Below, piece after piece: positions 13,874-27,966 of a stretch of DNA of 64,000 bases; positions within the stretch are counted from its first letter, which is position 1, and each line of letters starts with the position of its first letter. Origin of the DNA: Trichoplax sp. H2 (lineage: Eukaryota; Placozoa; Uniplacotomia; Trichoplacea); contig NOWV01000010.1 of assembly GCA_003344405.1 (NCBI GenBank), forward strand, positions 992,001 to 1,056,000, given 5' to 3'. Both the position numbers and the translations under genes were made by a program. The notes under the pieces were generated by a model, which did no database searches, was not told the DNA's origin, and worked only from the letters and a program-made list of their open reading frames with translations.

Positions 13874-16800
13874 ATGGATCATAAAGTAGCTACACTCGGA
13901 TTAAGTACCAAACTTGAACAATTACAAAGAGAATTAATTTTATTGGAATCTTCATACCTTGCAACATCAAAGCAAGAATTAGTTGGAGAATTTGGCCAGT
14001 TATATCAACTACGACAATTATCGAAGTATTCAATTTAGTATTTTAAGCTCAGGCAGCGCTTTTTTAAGATTTCTTGCACTTTGGTAGTGTCGATATTTGA
14101 TATTGCGATAAATTTCACAGAAAAGATGAAGATTCTTTTAGCTTACACATTGACAAAATATTGATAATTATAGTATCCTACATTATTAACGCTGTCATTC
14201 TTCTTGCGATCAATAAAATAGAACTATGTAAATTACCATATTACATTGAATCTACAAATCATTAAAGCGGTTGATTTATATCAATAACATTATTAATATT
14301 ACTAAAAGAGTAGCTCAATTTTTTAAATATATATTCGACTAGCTTTCATTGCTAACAATACCGCAATATGTAAGAAATCACTCCTGGAATAAAGCCAGGC
14401 TAAATTTATCATAAATAGGGTGTTAGATACCATTTATATCCGTTTAACTTAGCTTTGTTATACCTTAACAAAGAGTAAATTTCTAATATACAACTTTAGT
14501 GAAAAAATAATACATGAATTACAGCGTCTACAAGCTGCAATTAAGAATAATATCTGGCACAATGAAGTAGGAAGCACGTTGACTAGTAGCAGCCAAAGAC
14601 GTTCATGGTCCAATTTAAGGTAGTCACCTTCCATACCAGTAGCCTTGTAATGGCATTTCATTAATTACATAATGTATAGCAACTTGTTTTAGGTTAAAAA
14701 TCTTATTACAGCACGATGTGAATATTTATAAAGGTTTACACGTTACAATGGAGTTTCAATGCTGCACAAAGATGCCCTACGACCTAAATCAACATCAAAG
14801 AAGCCCACTAATCGACAGACGGCATATAATTGTAGGCATTATATCGGCTGAATCTGCAACAACTGTAGTGATATCTATTTCTGTATAAATAAATAAAACA
14901 AAAGCTACTTTCCGGACTTCCTTATACTTTTTAGGGAAGTTGATTAAGGTCATTGGCATTTGCATTCATCTTCTGCAAACAAAAGCTATAATAACAAAAA
15001 GGTCAGAATTGCAGTCGCTTTTTGATATAAAGAGGATTTAATTCATGCTAAGTAATGTTTCTTCATCATACATTAATAATTAATATATTAAAATTTTGAT
15101 CCAAAGCCTGTTTATTACCTTTGATTTATTCTTTTCTTTAGAGATTTATACTACACTGATTCAGACTTTTTTGGTAGCCAAAACGTTGTCGATAGAATAC
15201 TTAATGACATTGCTTGCACGTTGCAAATACCTAGAAATTCTTTACACTGTGTAAGTCTACAGAAATAGATAGATTCCTCTATTTATTGCATCTTTTCTTA
15301 TTCTATAAGCATTTTAAAACTTTATTCTTGTAACTCTTTTATCACTTCTAACTTCAGGTAGCTTCACCAAAAGGTAGCAATTGACTATCAAAAAAGATAT
15401 AACTGATTAATGTATATCGCATGTTAAAGTATAGTACAGTATATTTAAAATTTAATATTTAAAAATGTTTTTACCATCTAAAGAAATCTGATATATCAAA
15501 GTGTTAACTTCTAGGCTTAATGGCGGGCGATTTTAGATTTATTATGAAGAGCGGACATTTTCTATGTGGCTCATTCGAAAATAAGGTTATAATTCTTAGA
15601 TAATAAATTAATTTCTTTGCAGTTAAAAAAATACTAAGAGAAATTTCTATCAAAACAACACATAAGATTTATGTTGATGAAAATTTATCTTTTAACGCTT
15701 TGTCTATATTAAATATCTTAGATACAAAGTATACCACTTGTAGCAGATATTGCAGGTAATAGTAAGATTTGTTAGCAGTTTGGCTTTCAGTACAGTATTA
15801 ATGATAGATACTACCGGACTCTACATTGAAACTATCGGCATTTATGAAATCAAATAGGTATAGAATCTACTGCAAAATTCGTCTTAATTGTTGAAAAAGA
15901 GGCAATTTTTCAAAGATTACTGGACGGAAATATTAAAGATAAACTTAATTCATGCATCGTAATTACCGTATGTATTTCGAATCTAATAATATAAAAATTT
16001 TTTTTGACTAATCAGATGCCTTCCTACTTAAAACGGATACATTTGATCTAATTTTATTATGCCTGAATTCATAATTAGGGTAAAGGTTATCCAGATATGA
16101 GCACACGTTTAATGATTCGCTTTTTATGGGATACCTTAAAATTACCAACTTTCGTATTGACTGATGCAGATCCATATGGTAATATAGGACGTCTACGATT
16201 AATTTTTTTAAGCAGAAACTGTAAATTATAGGCTTATAACAGTTTTTTTTACTCGTAAATCTGTGACATGAATAATGCAACGTAGGTCTAGAAATTTTTT
16301 GCGTTTATAAATATGGATCGAAGGTATTTGGATACTTGTAAGGACAATGTACCTTTACTGATCATATACATGATTAATCACTACTATTCCACGGAATAGA
16401 CGAAAATTAGTAGATTATAATTAGTATAAGAAATGTCGTTATATCTTTGCTTATCAGGGCTTTCTCTTTGCTAATTTACAGGAAATGTCTTTCGAAGCCG
16501 AAAATCTCTGTTTTCCGTTAATAAAATGGTTAGGAGTGCTACCAAGTGAATTCAACAAGTATACTAACGATAAAATACCTATATCTAAGACTATATTTCA
16601 CACATGGCGAAATAAATAATTTATAAATATACATATTCGTTTTACGGAACTACAATAAACTATGTTGATTTTTCATTGAAGACTCGGGATTCCGAAGAAG
16701 TTATTCATTTCAATGAGAGAAAATGAACGCAGTCGATTAAAGTCTATAATTAAAAGACCTTACATTACAGAGAACGAAGCTTTAGCAACTGAGGTGAAGT

Positions 16801-17101
16801 AAATAATTTTTAAAAATCGCATGCTATCGAATCTACTGTTTTGAAAATCATATGCGGGCGAAAAAAGCTTAAGCTTATGCGTACATATGAAGTGTAATCT
16901 GCGCGAAAGAAATTCATTAGTAAAGTAAATGCCTCTCTAATCAGGTGCTCTAATGCTATGGGCTTATTATATTTCAAACAGGCTAGAATTCTGCTGGATT
17001 ACAATCAAAAAATTGAGATCGAGGCACTCTACAACTATTCATTTGATTATCTTCTCGAAAATTACATACCATATAAATTACGATCGGGTTTATGGATTTA
17101 A
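13874..17101 (+). CDS. SPO11: Meiotic recombination protein SPO11 (Topo VI A-like)
   Basis: Topoisomerase VI subunit A homologue that makes meiotic double-strand breaks by tyrosine transesterification. Exons: 13874-14025, 14500-14619, 14693-14733, 14935-15001, 15142-15250, 15358-15373, 15515-15585, 15722-15755, 15858-15967, 16079-16178, 16286-16323, 16482-16558, 16682-16793 and 16982-17101. All phases agree, giving about 388 aa (human 396). The 5Y-CAP/winged-helix part carries the tandem tyrosine RDLYYTDSD at about residues 127-135; by family knowledge the second tyrosine is catalytic. The Toprim part has FVLIVEKEA and the acidic pair TDADPYGLE, with KYGS following and SGLWI at the C-terminus, all as in animal SPO11. 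Exon 3 could instead extend to about 14846, and its boundary is the weakest. Exon 6 is only 16 nt. No disabling change was seen. Confidence 0.94.
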
Positions 17102-17852
17102 AATTATCTAACAAGAAAACTACATCATATTGTACCAAGCCTCGATTAATCACTGTAGTTCAACCGTTAATGACGGTTACATGTTACCAATAAAACGTCC
17201 ATCAATATTGTATAAAATACCTGTGATTTCATCTTCTGATAGCTATTGGCGTATCAATATAAAATAAAATTTATTGTCAGTACAATGCATATAGCTAAGA
17301 TAAGCCATTTACGAGTGATAACATAGCGTGGACAATGTATGAATTTTTCATAATATTAATTACATATTATACAATAGTATCCTATGCTAAAACACATTGA
17401 AAGACAGTCTGTCATACACTAAATACATTACATCAGTAACAATATCGTGAATTTTGGTGCACCCGCATATACGTTAGCGATTGCGTAAGTACAATATAAT
17501 ACCATACATCCTAGTTACTCGATGTAACTATATGTGATTAGAATACGTCTGGCAATGCACAACGTAAAAATTTTTAATAGAAATAGCTTATAAAGTGTCT
17601 CTAATTCGTAAACTTTCCACTTAATTATAATAATTATTAAAAAATTAATTAGATTAATTTCAAGGATATAGTCAGCTATATTACGAACAAATATTAGTGC
17701 AACTGACACAGTAATTAAATATAATAGACGGAGAATCTGCTAAATAAATATTAAATGATAATATAACTTAAGATTTGTGTTTCATGTGTAGAAATTTCAA
17801 TTTTATCAATTTTTTAAATAAGATTATTAGTGTACCAGAAGCACAAAACGAA
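17102..17852. other. Convergent spacer between SPO11 and MIB1
   Basis: About 750 bases between two 3' ends. They should contain both 3' UTRs and polyadenylation sites. AATAAA-like strings occur at about 17190 and 17262 for the plus-strand gene. No other feature was recognised. Confidence 0.6.
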
Positions 17853-20800
17853 TTAAAATAGGACTATCTTTTTTTCAATAGATCGGCGGCAAATTGGACA
17901 TTCTACGAGACGATCGCCACACATTTGACAAATTCCATGGCCACAAAGAAATACAAGGTTCTTTTTCCGGTCCATACATACGGGACACAATGTCTACATC
18001 ATAATAAAGGCAACACATTAGATGGGTTTTAGTTAAGAACTTAACATAAACTCAATGCATAATAAATTCTTAGGTTCCTTCTAAAGTCTCACCTTCTCTT
18101 TCAGTTCTTTTAATTCCTGCTTGAGATTTTCTACTTCATGAATACTACTACGTTTAGTTGGTGAGGGTTCATTTACAGGGCTAACTGCACGCGCTATTAA
18201 ACCAGAGGAGATAAGAAATCCTTATTAACTTAAATTGCACCAAGATAACTATAAGAAAATTCAATAACTCACCAGCTTCGCTATCAAGATCTGCATTTAA
18301 TAGTATTCGATCATCAATTCGAAGGCGACAAACTGGGCACTTGCGTTGCATAGAGCCGCAATCTGCGGATGTTAAAAAATTATTATATAAAGAATTATTA
18401 AATACCAATTGTTAATAAATCGATTGGGTACAACTAATAAATTACCTTTACAAGTTGAAATATGTCCGCAAGGTTTAAATATAGTTTCAGATACTTTCTT
18501 ATGACAAATCCGACAAGTTTCCAACTACATTTTAAGAGCAAATGTCCAAAAGGAATGATATTATGAAACATTTTTTATCAAATCTTGAGTGAATATCTAC
18601 GGAAACGTTTTTAGTTAACCTATTCCAAAAATGGAAATTTAATACATCGGGTATTTTGTGTCAACTTTATTTCACTTTTAGGAAACATTAAAGAATTCCG
18701 CAAAGGCGACAAACTTGACATATTGCTATCTGCACAGGAACAAAGCAACATAGCTAATGGTATCATAGCTAGCTACTGGCCTAAAGAATGTGCAGTGTAT
18801 CGGTCCATTTATAGCTTACTAATGGAACTAATCTGCGTTTACCGTCATACCAAAACGGACAAAAATACAACGCATAAACGATTCATTTTACGTAAACAAT
18901 TGCGCAGTATAATTAAAAATGTAACTATCGAGTTATTTAACATACAGTCTCAGAAATTACCTTTTCAAAGGTTTCAATGGATCTTTTGCACTTCAGGCAC
19001 TTTTTCATTCGTCCAGCGCAAGGCCAACACACAAGCGAGTGCTGGCAAGGAAGAAATATTGAATTTCTTACAGCGGTCGAACAAATCGCACATTTTGTGT
19101 CCTTGTTTGTAGCTTCACCATGATTAGAGCTATTATTTCGTAATAATCCAGCGTTTAAAATCATTTTATCAGATATTAAATATATTAGTTAACAACACAG
19201 ATATCCTATACCTAGATTGCTCTTCTTCATTTTGACAGTGCAATTTAATTAAGTAAAGCGTGAAATGATCACAAAGATCATAGGGTGTTGATCCTTCGTT
19301 GTCTTTTATGTTTATGTTCGCACCTTTCGACAGCAACATTGAGATGATGGAGAGTGCAGAAGTTTTCGCAATCTTGTCAAATAAATAGTTATTTATTAAT
19401 TTCTTAAATGTGCCAATGTAAAAAAAGAGTCAACATTTGAATGTAATAGGATGTACAAGGTAAGTGTCGACATACCTTCTCGTAAGTACCAGATTGTTTT
19501 TCTCTAGCTAAAATTTGGGTTAATGTACGGATAATTTTATGTAAAGGCGTATTACCAATCATGTCTTGAAGGTTAATATCTGCGTCTCTTTCAAGTAAGA
19601 GCTAAGAGACAAAATTTTAACATAATTATCATGTGGTAACCTTAATCTATGTAGATATATTCAATCTTGTACTAGTAATTCAGTACAATATTGGCGCCAT
19701 GTTTACCTCTATCATTTTCACATTTGCTTTGTCGATTGCTATATGTAGTGGAGTTTCACCATTAATGGCATTACAGGAATTTATATCAGCATGACCCTAT
19801 AAGAGAAAATTATTGGCAACGTTTACCCAAGCTTGTAATTTAGTTGTGAGAATTTACGTCCTCTTACCTGCTGTATAAGTAAGTCTGCTACTTCTATGTA
19901 ACTATTTAGGACCGCTATATGCAAGGCAGAATAGCCATCATCTTTCTTAATATTCACATACCAAGAATGGGGCATTTTTCTAATTAACGCTTGTATATTG
20001 CTGCAAAAGGTATGTAACAATTAAAACTCCTGTCCATGACAATTATAATCCATTTTCGAAATGGACAGAATCGTAATTTATTTATACTATAAAGCACTTT
20101 CTTTATAATCAATTGTATGTCATAGTCTACCTGACATTTCCAAGTTTCGTTGCTAAATGGATAGCATTAAATCCTTCATTATTTGTAACCGACATATCTG
20201 CCTTTCCTTGCAGTAAGGCATTGATGATACTTTCGTTATTTTTTATTAGAGCAAGATGTAATGGAGAATTTCCATCTACGTCCTAAAAACGATATAGTGA
20301 ATTACAAAACGTGTAATTATTCAACGCATAAGAGGCAAAATTTTACTGTGGGATAATTCAACTTGCCTGCAAACTAATATGACAACCACATTCCAGTAAA
20401 GCTTCAATAGCGTGAGCATTCTTTTTTAATACAGCTAAGTGCAAAGGGGTTTGACCCGAACTATTACGTGTATTTAGATCAACATCGTAACGGCTTATCA
20501 AGCGGATAACATCGTTTCTATTACGTATTCCCGCACAGTGGGCTATTCTATCGCCATGTTCATCCTAATCAAGTCAAATAAGGTAGAGGTAAATTGTGTG
20601 TAGACGGTATAATCTTCCTGACAATGAAATGAAGTAATTGGAGACTTACTTCTAATTCAAGGTTAGCGCCAGCTTTAATGAGAAACTCTATTACTGATAA
20701 TTGAGTCAAGTCTCTACTACTATCGTCGAAATTTTGACCATCTAACCGTAGACCAGCTTCAGATACAATGCTTACCATTTGATCGCTTGTTAAATTCGAC

Positions 20801-23800
20801 ATAATAACTTGTCGACAAATCTCCGAGAAACGATCTACAAATATTAGCTATGTTATCACTCACGTATGAATATAGCTAAGGTATAGGTTAATAATAGGAA
20901 ATTGACATAGAATAATGACAATACCAGCTTGATTTACTGCGAATTCCGGATTGCATTGTCTCGGCTGCAATTTAGTGATAACGCCCGGATTTAGGGTCCA
21001 AATTTGATTATCCACTTCCACCTAATGATGATGATAACAATTACTATTATTGAATAAATTCTATATTTTCGGTTTATAATGTAATCTAATCTTCCTAAAG
21101 ATTTTAATTAAGCATCAATACATTGCTATACCACTTACAAAGTCTTATAGTTTTTACAGTATATGAGTACGAAGATTTATTATACCTTAATATCACCATT
21201 CTCGTATATATGTGTTACACGACCAACCTTACCGAGACTCTGGAATACAGAAATTAAACACGTTAGGTTATAGTTATAATTATTATATACAACTATACTG
21301 GTTTAAGTAGATAATCATTGCTTAAACCAATGCATATCACTCTAAAATAGTAACTACTATCAGATATATTAGGCAGTAGATTGTAAAAATTTGCTGATAT
21401 GCAACGTACTGCAATCATAGAATCACACCAGCCGCCATGAGATGTCTGCATTACTCTAACTTGATCAACATCTGGATTTAGCCTTACAACATCACCAACA
21501 CATATCGTGCTTCTGTTAGTGTCTGGATTACTTGAATGTTCAGAATGAAGATGACTAGATGAAGCATTGAAACGTGGTGCAGCAGTTTCTCTGGATAACT
21601 TAGTAAGGACGTGAGGATTAAATGTCCACCTACATTATAGATAGGTTTGAGTACAGTTTTATTGATACAAGCAATACGAGTTAATATTTCGGAGATAGCT
21701 AAATCAATTTTGGAATAAGTGTGATTACATTACTTCATACCTGTTACCGTTTGCATATACAACGACTATATCTTGATCACGGTCTATATCTAGTACTTTT
21801 CCAATACTGTTCAAACACTAGATAAAATGCCATATGGAAATTTTACAATATTAATTACTTCATAATTACGGATTGTTACAGTTACTTTGCAATTACTTCT
21901 AATACTGATCAATAAATCATAGTCATCTAGAAATGTTGCGCATAAAGTAACATTATACCTCATGCATCTGGTCAATCCATCCGCCGTGACCTTGTTGTAG
22001 TGATCGAATCACCTCCTGTTCTAGGTTAATAGTTACGTAATCGCCAGGTGTAAAACTTACAGCTGCGGCATCCAAAAGGGAAGGTAATTCTATAATAGGT
22101 TATTGTATACAATTTAATGTCGCAATAATACGCATAACGATATACTAGCAATTTATTACTGAAATTTACTGATGTACAAATAGGCTAATTCTATGAATAT
22201 TTTTCTTGTTTGCTACTATAGCGTATCTAGGATGGACGTACCAGGATGGCTCTGAATAAATGGCATATGATCTCTATAAATTGCTCCTCCTTTGGTATCA
22301 GTTAAAGCTTTTAGGTCGGACTGTTCATTTAATAACATTGATAAATATTAAGCATTGATATCGAACACGAAAAGGATCTTGCAAATTGGAATACATCTTA
22401 CCATTCCACTGAATCCTAAACGATATAAATTTTTGTTACTGTTTTCCCACTGTACATAAACAGCACTACGAGGGCTTGCAGAAGTCCAATCTGAAATTTC
22501 TACTACTTTTCCACGACAACCAGGTCCACCTAGTAAGTTAAAGGTTATCTCTATGTCAGTTGATCGTAATTCACTTATACTCATAAAAACTAAATAGGAC
22601 TAATTTTATTGTACAGCACCTGTCATCTGTGATACAATTAAAGCCAATAAAATACAGCTTGGAATAGTAAAACAATCTTTTTACAATTCTAGATAAAGTA
22701 TGCGATTGGACTTACCATCTTGATCCTCCCAACTCCAGTCATATCCACGCACAACACGAGCACCTGGAAAGATACCACGAACGGAAATTTTTTTACTCTT
22801 TCGGCGACTTTCCATTTTGTACCTGAGAAATTAATGTAAAAAAATAAAAGATTGATTATTTTATACAGTTCCAATCTAAATTTTTATTCGGCATACAAAA
22901 ATTTATCCAAGACTAGTTATTTCTATAATAACAGGAAAAATTTATCATCAGTAAATAAGACGACACTAATCATTATACAAGCAGTACAGCGATTGAAAAA
23001 AAGTGTTTTATCGCCAATAATAATAATTGTATGAAGAGAAAAATCTCTAAGCTAGCTACCTTAAGATATTATATGTCAATAGTATCGTACCGTAGTTGCA
23101 ACAACAATATTGATTGATGCAAAACACTCTAATAAACTCTACATTGACGCTATTGAAAATTGTACAATTTTTCTCCATCTTAATTCTCAGACAAAGTTTA
23201 GCTGTGTTATCATAGATAAGAAGGTATCTTTTATAATCACTGCTTGTATTGGATTCAACCGGATGAAAAGAAATTATTCAAATTTTGATTCTCTTACGGC
23301 TGAGCGTTGGGTATCCTAATCCGATAGAAACGATGACGTAAGTTATGTTTATCCGAATTATAACATAGAGTACATAGGTCGCAACTAGGACATTCAACGC
23401 ATTTCCAACGCGTCCCATAGATCGGCATCATCCGACAGCCTTCACACATGGAACCAGTGTGTTCAATGCCTGATGATTTTCATTTGAAAGGAGTAGAAAA
23501 TTAATTAGCAGAATGATTCGATCGATTGAGAATAAGTGTTACATTAATGGAATAGTTATGATCAAGAATGATCAATTACAACAAGTTTGATGTCATTGAC
23601 AATTCAACATTTTGATTACTTTGTACTTTATTAGCACTCATTCTAACATACAGTATAGAATATTTTGTAATTTGATCAGTATCTGCGTGGTAAGTCTTTG
23701 AAGAAGCAACAAAAGTTGATAAAGTAAGGCAGGAAAGATGATCACGATGATTATAATCTGCTATTTGTCGTTAATTAAACAACAGTACTGTATAAACTTC

Positions 23801-26800
23801 TAGATTGTATCAGCAGCTATGAATTTGTAAAGGTACATTTTTCTGAAGAATTCAATTTTCGCGTATGGGTTGTTGGTACACGCAAATTAAGAAAAAAACG
23901 CATGATCTTGCGTTGTATCAAGGCCTAGCTGTATATCTAACATCGATGACATGAGTTTGTTTTCAATAAAAACAACGCTAATCTAGTGGGCTAGATTTAT
24001 TTAGAAATTACGAAATTAATACTAACTACTTATTTTATTTTACTAGCTTAATCAAACAATATGGCTAACACAAACAGAGGAAGAAAATAATACAAATAAG
24101 GTATACTATACATAGTTAAGTCTACCCTGTGTTCTTGACAATAATATTTGATTATTTGTGCATTACTAAGGCACAAAATCAATAGCGATCCGTTTTGCCG
24201 TATGATCAGTTTGTTATCCTATAGTAATAACTGTACTATATAGTACGGTACTGTAAATTGGTTAATAATTAAGATAGAAGTTTTATTTTTTCAGAATTTT
24301 TTAGAAGAAAAAAAGAATTCATTTTGTAATGTGACTAGTAGCATGAATTGTAAGCAGCATTGTATAGCATGTTAGTGTACTTGCTTCCTCAACTTGTAAC
24401 ATCACATCATTTATAAATTGTATCAACTCTGAGGCAATTTTCAGATATCATTATATGCTTTAATTATAGTTTTTGACAATATTCAAACGGTGAAAAGATT
24501 ATTATGTTAAAATGATAAATGATCTCAACAACTGGATAGTACAGTAGATTACCAATCCATTATATCTGTGATGGTGAAAAATATAATTATACGCGTTTAT
24601 CGAATAATTTTCTTCACTTTAAATAAGATGGCATGGTGATTCTACAGTACTGTACGAGTGAGTACAGTATCCAAGATCATGATTGACATGTTTGGCGTAG
24701 ATTGCACAGTAAGGGAAAGAAAAAGCATTCCTAAACTAGCAATAAATACTTTCTAGTTTGTTGTGATAATATCTGTGGAATGATAGCGACGACATGAAGG
24801 GTTAAGTTAAATATTTTCATAATTGTTACGTCTTCACACTCTACAGCCAAACAAGAATGTAACGCAATAGTATGAAATACTCAAAATTGACTGCGATTCT
24901 GGTCTCTATGGACTAAGTGAATATGAAACTGCTATTGAAAGGGAATGTACGCTATTTTAACATGGTTAACTTGATGATTGATGTTCTCAAATTTTTATAT
25001 CGTTCAAATCAGTAGAATCATCTATGCCACTTTCCCAAATTATAGATAATACTATTAATTTCAGTTATGGAGTAATGATCATTGAATAAATTACTGTCGG
25101 CAAAAATTGTGCAGCATCGAAATTTACTGAATTGTTTGCCTGCTCTATGAGTACACGGTAAACTAAAAAATTTTGAACTCTCTTGCTTTATACGATAGGT
25201 ATACGTAGGTGCAAATTGTATAGAAGAAGAGAAAAAAAAATTCTATGAGAAAAAGTGATTTTAATTGTACCGTAGTGGTCTACTGCATGAGGTTAATGAC
25301 TGTATAAAAAATTGGTTTTTCGCACAGGGCTATAGCTATTGTTCAATCAATCTGCATAGTATAATTAATTATAACTAATTGAAGAATAATAAAAAATTTT
25401 CTCTTACTCTTTGGGAGCGAGATATACAAATTAGTGAGAAAACAGCGATGTCGTGTGTCTTTAATACCATAATACATTCAATACGGAGGTAAAGAAATTA
25501 AAGAAATTAAAATACAGGAAAAGATAATACATCAAATGAGTAGAAAAAGCTCTGTTTTCTCACACTAGCATCTAGCTTCGATTGAAAATCAATGACGGTA
25601 AAAAAAATTCTCATAGAATCGTTTCGTAAACATATATCATCTCGTTGATTACAAAAGGGAATCTTTAGAAAAATTATTACTATGCTTTTTAATGGTCTCG
25701 TCTACGCTATAATTACTAGCGTCTATTTCGCATTCTTTGCAACATGACGTCAAGTATTATTTTTTCTCTTCCCTTTTCACATAGTATAGTTTAGTTTGCT
25801 ATCGACTTTGCAAGTGTAAAGTCTGGTTTCTTCTTACGGGCTTGGATAGTACCTTATTGGGCATTTGACAGTAAAAGAATCTGTGCATAGTAGTGTAGAA
25901 TTATGGTGGTTAATTAAAGGTAGATGTTCTCTTGGATATCGTAGTTGATCTACGTTTAGCACAATAAATAATTAATTGTATAATACAGTGAAAATGTGTG
26001 GAGGAAAGTAGTTCTCGTTCGGTTTGAAAAATGATAGAAAAAAAGGTACTTGCTGAGTCAATTCCATCAATAATAGTCTTACTCTTCATAGTACAATATT
26101 TGAGAAATCAAAAATAGATAGTATGCCGTCACGGCGGAAATCTACTTGTACGTCCATCATTACTATATGCTATATGCATGGTTGATTAGAGACGAACAAA
26201 ATTCTAACAACTCTTAATAAATATAAAAATTGAATAATGAATAAGTAAAATGAAAAGTTGACAAAAAAACGGAAAACTTGTTTAAGGAAATACAGTGAAC
26301 TGTACTGTATCTGCGTATACACGCTTAGGCAGCATGGCATTCCTGTAGTTACAGTGAAATAGTGAGGCCTGTAAAAACCATATCGGGACGATTAAGGGCA
26401 AATCAAGTCAAACGTCTACTCTTTAAGTTATGACTAACGATCGTTTATATTGTAAAGGAGAAATGGCGCAATTTTTCCCAATCGATTTGAATTCAAGTTG
26501 GTGAGAAAACCATGCAAGACCCGTTTCACCTTCATAAGTACAGTATTGACTTTTTGTTTTTTTGACGTAGAGTATTTACGTACACACTTCGGCAACTAGG
26601 ACTAAAGACAAATCAACTTTAACATCGATCATTCTCATTCAAGTTATGATTACAGATCGTCTATACAAAATGAGAAATTGGATAATTTATTTATTCAATC
26701 GTCTCTTAATTCAAGTTGGCAGGCAAAGGGATAGAATTTATTTTTTTTCAATTGTTGGTGACATAATGATGCAGACAGAGTCTTTCTGTACAACTTTGTG

Positions 26801-27294
26801 CAGTTTGGAGTTTAAAATTACTCTGTTGGCCTGATACAGCGATGACTGCTAGTTGTTGGAGTTTGGAAATGAAGAATGGCAATCACCATTATGATTTGTT
26901 GGTAAGCTATCTAATTTATCTACATTAATTAATAAAGGTAACAAAGTCAAAATATGCCATGCCGTAGTGCACTTGAGTGATCATCTTCATTACTACAAAG
27001 TAGAGTAGGACTTTGTATCGATGTCGGCAAGATGGGCAAAGTACAAAGTAAAAACTTGATTGACTTACCGGTAGCACTATCATCGAATGTGCGTAAATCG
27101 TAAGCATCGCAACATCGATAATTTGCAGCAGTGCCATTATCCCAAACGACAAACGCATCGGATCCTTCCATACTTCTGACGGTGCCAACATGGCCTTCAC
27201 CGCCATCTTGCTTGCCCCATTTCCAATCGGGTCCACGAATGACACGAGCACCGATACAAGGTAACAATCCTCTGGTCGAGCTGAGATTGCTCAT
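17853..27294 (-). CDS. MIB1: E3 ubiquitin ligase Mind bomb 1
   Basis: Orthologues ubiquitinate Delta/Jagged ligands to drive endocytosis and Notch signalling. Twenty-two exons on the minus strand, all in phase: 27069-27294, 23298-23469, 22716-22822, 22402-22529, 22242-22320, 21959-22089, 21741-21817, 21410-21629, 21186-21239, 20925-21021, 20650-20834, 20367-20564, 20131-20282, 19868-20000, 19707-19796, 19476-19601, 19212-19372, 18961-19129, 18446-18524, 18273-18362, 18093-18184 and 17853-17993. Total about 968 aa (human 1006). Order: MIB/HERC2 ([12 protein letters not shown]), ZZ zinc finger (about 78-132), second MIB/HERC2 (about 145-210), mib repeats, ankyrin repeats (about 465-775), RING1 (about 785-835), RING2 (836-890), coiled linker, RING3 with [20 protein letters not shown] and terminal [16 protein letters not shown]. 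Three RINGs identify MIB1, not MIB2. The intron after exon 12 begins GC. Intron 1 is 3.6 kb, far longer than the others. Confidence 0.97.
23470..27068 (-). other. Long first intron of MIB1
   Basis: This intron is about ten times longer than typical introns in the window. It is AT-rich with scattered TACTGTAC motifs (for example near 24240 and 26300). I find no exon in a phase that would fit between the first MIB/HERC2 exon and the ZZ exon, and no nested gene. Enhancers would be plausible here but nothing in the sequence proves it. Confidence 0.6.
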
Positions 27295-27966
27295 GCTTTC
27301 TTCTCCGTTACTGTTTTCCTAACCCCGAATAACTATCATATCAAGATGGAAATGATGGATTCACTAACCCATTGACATTTTCAACATCCATATTGATTTG
27401 TATTAAAATATCAAGGAAAAAAAAAAAAAAAATAGCTCAAAATGAAATTTCTATTAGCAAGTTGATGATACGAACATTTTTTTTTCCCCTTGCTCCTGTC
27501 GTATTCCAAAACTTGCAATCAATATGTTGAATTAAGAGTTGATTATACGCCTGTATGACCGACGGGATACTTTGATCGTTATTTTCAACAAGCAAATGAT
27601 GTTGTTACTATTGTACACTTGTCCAATATATTCAGAATAAGCGAATTGTTGGATGGCGGATACGACGTTAGTAGATCAAAGACGGCCAATGTTGTCAATC
27701 ATCATAGCCACAATATGTACAGTAAATATCAATCGCTTCTTCTCTTGTAAACTGTTGTAACAACAAAATCAAACTATTAATATCCTTCCTCCTCCATTTC
27801 AATCCTACCTCTCCAAGGCAATCAAATAATGTCGATCTTCTATAAACGAGTAGAATAGATGCAATGATGGAAAATAAAAAAAAGCGCTTACTAATACTTT
27901 AATCTTCCACTCTACAACAATCGCCTCGGTAAGCATGATCTTGTTCTACTTACTTCAATTACTGTT

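Noticed and set aside
16559-16619. Apparent SPO11 stop codon at 16617-16619
   Set aside because: Reading through exon 12 gives a stop, but a gtatac donor at 16559 restores phase with the next exon (LGIPKKLFISMRENERS), matching the family.
18723-19112. Plus-strand ORF of 129 codons
   Set aside because: It lies antisense over the first RING exon of MIB1 (18961-19129, minus) and the adjacent intron, and has no domain.
26925-27251. Minus-strand ORF of 108 codons
   Set aside because: It is an alternate frame of MIB1 exon 1.
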